From assembly GCF_001187505.1 (NCBI RefSeq), contig NZ_CP012150.1, positions 3,472,001-3,536,000 on the forward strand: a stretch of DNA of 64,000 bases. The letters run 5' to 3'. The DNA comes from Mycolicibacterium goodii (GTDB taxonomy: Bacteria; Actinomycetota; Actinomycetes; Mycobacteriales; Mycobacteriaceae). How positions within the stretch are numbered: position 1 is the first letter of the stretch; the number at the start of each line of letters is the position of its first letter. Shown piece after piece: positions 60,210 to 64,000 of the stretch. The notes beneath the pieces are model-generated. The model did not search any database, was not told where the DNA came from, and saw nothing but the letters and a program-made list of their open reading frames with translations. A program made the translations under genes and the position numbers.

Positions 60210-61142
60210 ATGCCGTCCCGCAAGCCTACGTCGCCGGTGATCAACAACTCCCACGGCGCCGATCAGGACGCTGAGCACGACGAAGCCGGCCACAACGGCG
60301 AGACCCCGGTGGGCGAACTCTCGGCCGGCGAAGCCCTGGCGCTGGCCGAACAGGCCGAGGCCGAGGCCGCCGAGGCCGAGGCGATCGCCGCGGCGGCCCG
60401 CGCCCGCGCACGGGCCCTGCGCCTGCGGCGACAGGCCGAGGAAGCCGCCAAGCCCGGTGTCGAGGCCGCTGTCGAAACCGAGTCCGACGAGCCCGACACC
60501 CCAGAACCCGACGCCCCAAGTCCCGACGCGACCGCCGACGTCGAAGACGCCGACAAGGTTGAGGCCACCGGCGAAGAGGCGGGCGAAGAGGCCGGCGAAA
60601 AGGCGGAAACGAGGACCGAACCGAAGGCCGGGACGAACAAGCGTGGGTCACCGGGCACGCGGGTGTGGAAGTGGATCGCCGCGGGTGTCTCGGTTCTGGT
60701 CACCGTGGGTCTGCTCGCGGTGAGCGGCGTGATGATGTACCACCACAAGCAGCTCCAGAATGATCAGCGACGGGCCGCGGAGTTCGCCGCCGCCGCCCGC
60801 CAGGGCGTCGTAACCCTGATGTCCCTCGATCACACCCACGCCAAGGAAGACGTCCAGCGGATCGTCGACATCTCGACCGGCGACTTCAAGACCGACTTCG
60901 AGGCGACCGCCGACGACTTCGCCAAGGTGGCAGAGCAGGCCAAGGTCACGACCCAGGCCCAGGTGAACGCCACCGCGGTGAACTCCATGACCGAGGATTC
61001 CGCGGTCGTGCTGGTCGCGGCGACCTCCACCATCACGAATGCCGCTGGGGCCAACCAGGATCCACGCAACTGGCGGTTGAGCGTGACCGTCAAGCGAGAC
61101 GGAGACCAGATCAAGCTGGCGAAAGTCGAGTTCGTACCGTGA
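60210..61142 (+). CDS. Mce-associated membrane protein (Mam/Mas type)
   Basis: A 310-residue protein. An acidic, alanine/glutamate-rich N-terminal half (residues 1-165, with a coiled-coil-like run around 42-85) precedes one membrane helix (WIAAGVSVLVTVGLLAVSGVMMY) and an external domain typical of Mce-associated proteins (FKTDFEATADDFAKVAEQAKVTTQAQV...AVVLVAATSTITN). ATG 60210 has AGGAGG upstream; the TTG at 60177 lies in the operator. These proteins stabilise Mce complexes. It overlaps the next gene by 4 bases. Confidence 0.9.
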   Translation: MPSRKPTSPVINNSHGADQDAEHDEAGHNGETPVGELSAGEALALAEQAEAEAAEAEAIAAAARARARALRLRRQAEEAAKPGVEAAVETESDEPDTPEPDAPSPDATADVEDADKVEATGEEAGEEAGEKAETRTEPKAGTNKRGSPGTRVWKWIAAGVSVLVTVGLLAVSGVMMYHHKQLQNDQRRAAEFAAAARQGVVTLMSLDHTHAKEDVQRIVDISTGDFKTDFEATADDFAKVAEQAKVTTQAQVNATAVNSMTEDSAVVLVAATSTITNAAGANQDPRNWRLSVTVKRDGDQIKLAKVEFVP

Positions 61143-61693
61143 GCACAGAAAACGAGACCACGGAAAGCCCCGAGAGCGAGGCCCCGCGTCGCGGCATGCT
61201 GCACGCGGTGCGCGCCAAGGCCGTGCCGATCCTGCTCGGAGTGGCGCTTGTCGCGTCGGCCGCGTTGGCGACGGTCGTCTACCTTGAGCAGTACCGCGTC
61301 GACCAGGAGACCGATCCGGCCGCCGCCCAGGTCGCGCTCAAGGCCGCCACCGACGGCACGGTCGCGCTGTTGTCCTACGCGCCGGAGAGCCTCGACCAGG
61401 ACTTCGCAACGGCCAAGACGCACCTGACGGGCGACTTCCTGTCGTACTACACCGACTTCACCAGCAAGGTCGTGGCGCCGGCCGCCCAGCAGAAAAAGGT
61501 GAAGACCAAGGCGACCGTTGTCAACGGTGCGGTCTCGGAGATCAAGCCGGAATCCGCGGTGGTGCTGCTGTTCATCAACCAGGCCACCACGAGTCAGGAG
61601 GTCCCGGACGGATCGTTCGCGACGAGCAGCGTCAAGGTCGGCCTGACCAAGATCGACGGCAACTGGCTGATCTCGACCTTCGATCCGGTCTGA
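61139..61693 (+). CDS. Mce-associated membrane protein (Mam/Mas type)
   Basis: A 184-residue partner of the preceding gene: one membrane helix (VPILLGVALVASAALATVVYL) and the same kind of external domain (QDFATAKTHLTGDFLSYYTDFTSKVVAPAAQQKKVKTKATV). GTG 61139 overlaps the previous stop. Such genes usually follow the mce operon directly; here the pair lies about 11 kb from mceF but shares the operator family. Confidence 0.9.
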   Translation: MSTENETTESPESEAPRRGMLHAVRAKAVPILLGVALVASAALATVVYLEQYRVDQETDPAAAQVALKAATDGTVALLSYAPESLDQDFATAKTHLTGDFLSYYTDFTSKVVAPAAQQKKVKTKATVVNGAVSEIKPESAVVLLFINQATTSQEVPDGSFATSSVKVGLTKIDGNWLISTFDPV

Positions 61694-61707
61694 CCGACGC
61701 GGGCGGG

Positions 61708-61833
61708 TCAGTCCTGAGCATGTCGGTCGTAGGCCCAGCGCTCCAACCACGCCTGCAGATCGTGCAGTCCCCAGGCGGCGAGCGGCAGGCCGATCACCAT
61801 CAGCGCCACCAGCAGCATCAGGGGAGCGGTCAT
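61708..61833 (-). CDS. 41-residue membrane protein coupled to SARP-like gene
   Basis: A tiny protein, MTAPLMLLVALMVIGLPLAAW followed by GLHDLQAWLERWAYDRHAQD: one hydrophobic helix and an amphipathic tail. Its ATG overlaps the stop of the regulator gene by 4 bases (ATGA), the arrangement of translationally coupled genes, which is the main reason to call it real. Function unknown. Confidence 0.6.
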   Translation of the reverse strand: MTAPLMLLVALMVIGLPLAAWGLHDLQAWLERWAYDRHAQD

Positions 61834-62399
61834 TGCAGCCTCGGATCGGTCACCCGGTGCAGGATGTTCCGGCTGAACCCGTGTTGGGGCAGCTGCCTGC
61901 GATCCGAATCTGTCATGCCGGCGAGCACGTCGCGCTTCAGCTCGCGCAGATGCTCACGTTCGCTGGCGCACCACCTGTCGGGCCAGCCCTCGAGCAGGTC
62001 GCCGTTGTGCAACAGTGCCTTGAGAGCAGGATCGGCAACGCCTCCGCGTGCCGCGCGCAGATCGGCGAGCCGGATGATCTCGTGCCAGTCCACCCAGACG
62101 TGCGGAGCGAGGGAGATGTCCTGGGGTCGCACCGTCAGCAACGCATCCGCTCCCATCGGACGCAGCCGCCACAGTGCCGAGCGCAACGACGCAACGGCCC
62201 TGTTCGGCGGGCTGTCCGGCCACAACGTTCCGCACACCCAGTTGCGGTGCAGCGGCCTTCGCTTCAACGCCGCGAGTGCGATCAGCCGTCGACACGACGG
62301 CGGTAGTGCGAGCTGGTTCATATCACGGTATACGACGAACTCACCCAGCAAGTTCAGCGAAAACTGTCTAGCCACCCACTCATCGTGCCGCGGCGACAC
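61830..62399 (-). CDS. SARP/AfsR-like winged-helix regulator, short
   Basis: A 189-residue protein with the N-terminal region of SARP/BTAD regulators: FSLNLLGEFVVYRDMNQLALPPSCRRLIALAALKRRPLHRNWVCGTLWPDSPPNRAVASLRSALWRLR is an OmpR-type winged helix, and the following helices (WVDWHEIIRLADLRAA, LHNGDLLEGWPDRWCASEREHL) are the start of a bacterial transcriptional activation domain. It is much shorter than AfsR and ends within the first BTAD repeats. Starts GTG 62399 or GTG 62375. Target unknown. Confidence 0.8.
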   Translation of the reverse strand: MSPRHDEWVARQFSLNLLGEFVVYRDMNQLALPPSCRRLIALAALKRRPLHRNWVCGTLWPDSPPNRAVASLRSALWRLRPMGADALLTVRPQDISLAPHVWVDWHEIIRLADLRAARGGVADPALKALLHNGDLLEGWPDRWCASEREHLRELKRDVLAGMTDSDRRQLPQHGFSRNILHRVTDPRLQ

Positions 62400-62540
62400 G
62401 CCGATGACATGAGTAGTGCACTACTGCATTTGCTGAATTTTCGGGCCATCATGTGATGGCCGCACGTGCGCGATGCTGAATCGGCCCGCGCGGTGGGTGG
62501 GCGCGACGGCGCAAGCGATTTCCGAGGGGGAAGGGCTCAC

Positions 62541-63818
62541 GTGGACGGTGACGGTGGTGTGCAGGAAGTTCCGGTACGGGCTCACCGGCTGAGCCGGATG
62601 AGCGGACGTGATCCACACGAGCAGCATCGCGTGGCCTCGCCGCTGGAACTGCTGTTCGACCTGACGTTCGTGATCGCGTTCGGTGTCGCAGCCTCGCAGT
62701 TCGCGCACCTGATGGCCGAAGGGCACCTTCGCGCGGGGTTGATGGGCTTCGGTTTCGCGACGTTCGCGATCTGGTGGGCGTGGATGAACTTCACGTGGTT
62801 TGCGTCGGCCTACGACACCGACGACTGGGTGTACCGCGTGATGACCATGCTGCAGATGGTCGGCGTCCTCATCCTGGCGATCGGCCTGCCCGAGACGTTC
62901 GCGTCGATCGAACACGGCGGTCACGTCGACAACGCCGTGATGGTGGCCGGCTATGTGGTGATGCGCGTCGCGCTGGTGGGGCAGTGGCTGCGGGCGGCCG
63001 CGCAGGACCCGCAACACCGCACCGCCTGTGTGACATATGCCGTCGCGGTGGTGGTGGCCCAACTCGGGTGGATCACCCAGATCTTCGTGCAGACCTCGGT
63101 TCTGGCGTTCTTCGCGACCAGTGTGGTGCTGGTCGCCGTCGAGATGTGTGGACCGCTGCTGGCCGAGAAGCGCATGGGTGGCACACCGTGGCATGCCCAC
63201 CACATCGCCGAGCGGTACGGCCTGCTGGCGATCATCGCCCTCGGCGAAGGTGTCGTCGGCACCGTGGCCTCGCTGACGGCCGCGGTCGGTGACCAGGGTT
63301 GGTCGACCGACGCGGTGCTGCTCGCCGCGGCGGGCACCGGCCTGACGTTCGGGATGTGGTGGGTGTACTTCCTGGTGCCCGCGGCCGAACTGCTGCATGT
63401 GCACCGCGGGTTGTCGTTCCGGTACGGCTACTTCCACATCGTCGTGTTCGCCGCGATCGTCGCAACCGGGGCCGGGCTGCATCTGGCGGCCTACCACATC
63501 GAAGGGCACTCGCACCTCGATGCCGTGGACACGGTGCTCGCGGTCGCGATTCCGGTCGCGATCTATCTGGTCGGGATGTTCGTCATCTACTTCACCCTGG
63601 CCGGCGGCGTCGACACGTTCCACTTGTTGTTGCTCGTGCTCGCGGCCGCGGCGCCGGCCGGTTCGGTCGTGCTGGCGGCCCGGGGGATCGACATATCGCT
63701 GTGCCTGCTCGTCCTGACCGCCGCCCCGATGATCGTCGTCGCAGGCTACGAGGCCAGGGGACACCGGCATGTCCGCGCGCTCGTCGCGAAGCGCATCGGC
63801 GATCAGCGTCCCGGGTGA
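62541..63818 (+). CDS. low temperature requirement A (LtrA) family membrane protein
   Basis: A 425-residue polytopic membrane protein. The family signature near the N terminus is VASPLELLFDLTFVIAFGVAASQFAHL, and ERYGLLAIIALGEGVVGTVASL is the second conserved motif; about ten to twelve hydrophobic helices follow. GTG 62541 has GAGGGGGAAGGG upstream; a longer frame to 62466 is less likely. Function in bacteria is not established. Its end overlaps the convergent transporter gene by 16 bases. Confidence 0.87.
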   Translation: MDGDGGVQEVPVRAHRLSRMSGRDPHEQHRVASPLELLFDLTFVIAFGVAASQFAHLMAEGHLRAGLMGFGFATFAIWWAWMNFTWFASAYDTDDWVYRVMTMLQMVGVLILAIGLPETFASIEHGGHVDNAVMVAGYVVMRVALVGQWLRAAAQDPQHRTACVTYAVAVVVAQLGWITQIFVQTSVLAFFATSVVLVAVEMCGPLLAEKRMGGTPWHAHHIAERYGLLAIIALGEGVVGTVASLTAAVGDQGWSTDAVLLAAAGTGLTFGMWWVYFLVPAAELLHVHRGLSFRYGYFHIVVFAAIVATGAGLHLAAYHIEGHSHLDAVDTVLAVAIPVAIYLVGMFVIYFTLAGGVDTFHLLLLVLAAAAPAGSVVLAARGIDISLCLLVLTAAPMIVVAGYEARGHRHVRALVAKRIGDQRPG

Positions 63819-64000
63819 GCCTGGAAACCCTCCAGCACCATGCGCTCCTGTTCGGCGGCGATCAGCCTGCGCGTCTTGCGGCGGGTGATGAGGATGCCGA
63901 TGGTGGCCAGGATCCACACGGCGTACTGCACGGTCCAGGCGACCCGGAACGACTCGAACGAGTAGCTGCCGGCATGCGACAGGACCACGCCCATGGCCTG
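63803..64000 (-). CDS. C-terminal end of a membrane transporter (partial)
   Basis: The last 65 residues of a frame that continues past the right edge. It has one membrane helix (VQYAVWILATIGILITRRKTRR) followed by a charged cytoplasmic tail, as at the end of major facilitator transporters. Family assignment rests only on this helix and is tentative. Confidence 0.55.
   Translation of the reverse strand, partial: QAMGVVLSHAGSYSFESFRVAWTVQYAVWILATIGILITRRKTRRLIAAEQERMVLEGFQAHPGR

Noticed and set aside
1..64000. KstR or KstR2 control of the steroid-like genes
   Set aside because: The recurrent motif differs from the KstR (AACnnGTT-type) and KstR2 (AAGCAAG-type) boxes as I know them, and I did not find clear copies of those in the promoters read.
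1..64000. Mobile elements or integrated phage
   Set aside because: No transposase, integrase, direct-repeat target duplication or tRNA gene was seen; clustering of functions is explained by the regulon.

Overview
The window reads as chromosomal DNA of a fast-growing, environmental mycobacterium (Mycolicibacterium, M. smegmatis type). The reasons are the high G+C content with long antisense shadow frames, a complete yrbE/mce lipid-import operon with Mce-associated proteins, five cytochromes P450 with small mycobacterial-type 3Fe-4S ferredoxins, an F420-type luciferase-like oxidoreductase, a mycofactocin-type SDR, a hemophore-like secreted protein, and many acyl-CoA dehydrogenases and acyl-CoA ligases. 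Species identity is inference. No rRNA, tRNA, transposon, phage or CRISPR feature was seen.

Layout. 1-8.8 kb: a Rieske oxygenase and a carboxymuconolactone-decarboxylase-like gene (minus strand) diverge from a tight plus-strand operon (amidohydrolase, acyl-CoA dehydrogenase, SDR, CoA transferase, thiolase, acyl-CoA dehydrogenase). 8.9-15.4 kb: a TetR gene and a hypothetical gene, a P450, then a minus-strand operon TetR/acyl-CoA dehydrogenase/aminoglycoside-phosphotransferase-like kinase/quinone oxidoreductase. 15.5-18.3 kb: P450, ferredoxin, DUF1330 and luciferase-like genes. 18.3-25.6 kb (minus): NuoF-like flavoprotein, ferredoxin, a fused DUF35-thiolase protein, hydrolase, two beta-hydroxyacid-dehydrogenase-like genes, then a P450 with ferredoxin. 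25.7-32.6 kb: two amidohydrolases, a Rieske protein and a hydrolase diverge from a fadE18/fadE17-like pair. 32.7-36 kb (minus): two SDRs, ferredoxin and P450. 36.3-48.9 kb: aldehyde dehydrogenase, CoA transferase, then yrbEA-yrbEB-mceABCDEF. 49-50.9 kb: four small secreted proteins. 51-53.2 kb: P450 and TetR, closed by a strong terminator. 53.3-61.7 kb: lipid-transfer-type thiolase, DUF35 protein, enoyl-CoA hydratase, two acyl-CoA ligases, an amidohydrolase and two Mce-associated proteins. 61.7-64 kb: SARP-like regulator with a tiny coupled membrane protein, LtrA-family protein and the tail of a transporter.

The main observation is a repeated inverted motif, TGAGAA-5 nt-TTCTCA with degenerate variants, found in the intergenic (or immediately upstream) DNA of at least twelve transcription units. 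It ties together the Mce importer, the Mce-associated proteins, both acyl-CoA ligases, beta-oxidation enzymes, aldolase-like thiolase/DUF35 proteins, one P450-ferredoxin pair and another P450 operon, amidohydrolases and the Rieske oxygenase. I infer one regulon that imports and degrades an unidentified, probably polycyclic or isoprenoid-like lipid. Three other TetR/P450 units in the window carry different candidate operators and look like separately controlled islands.
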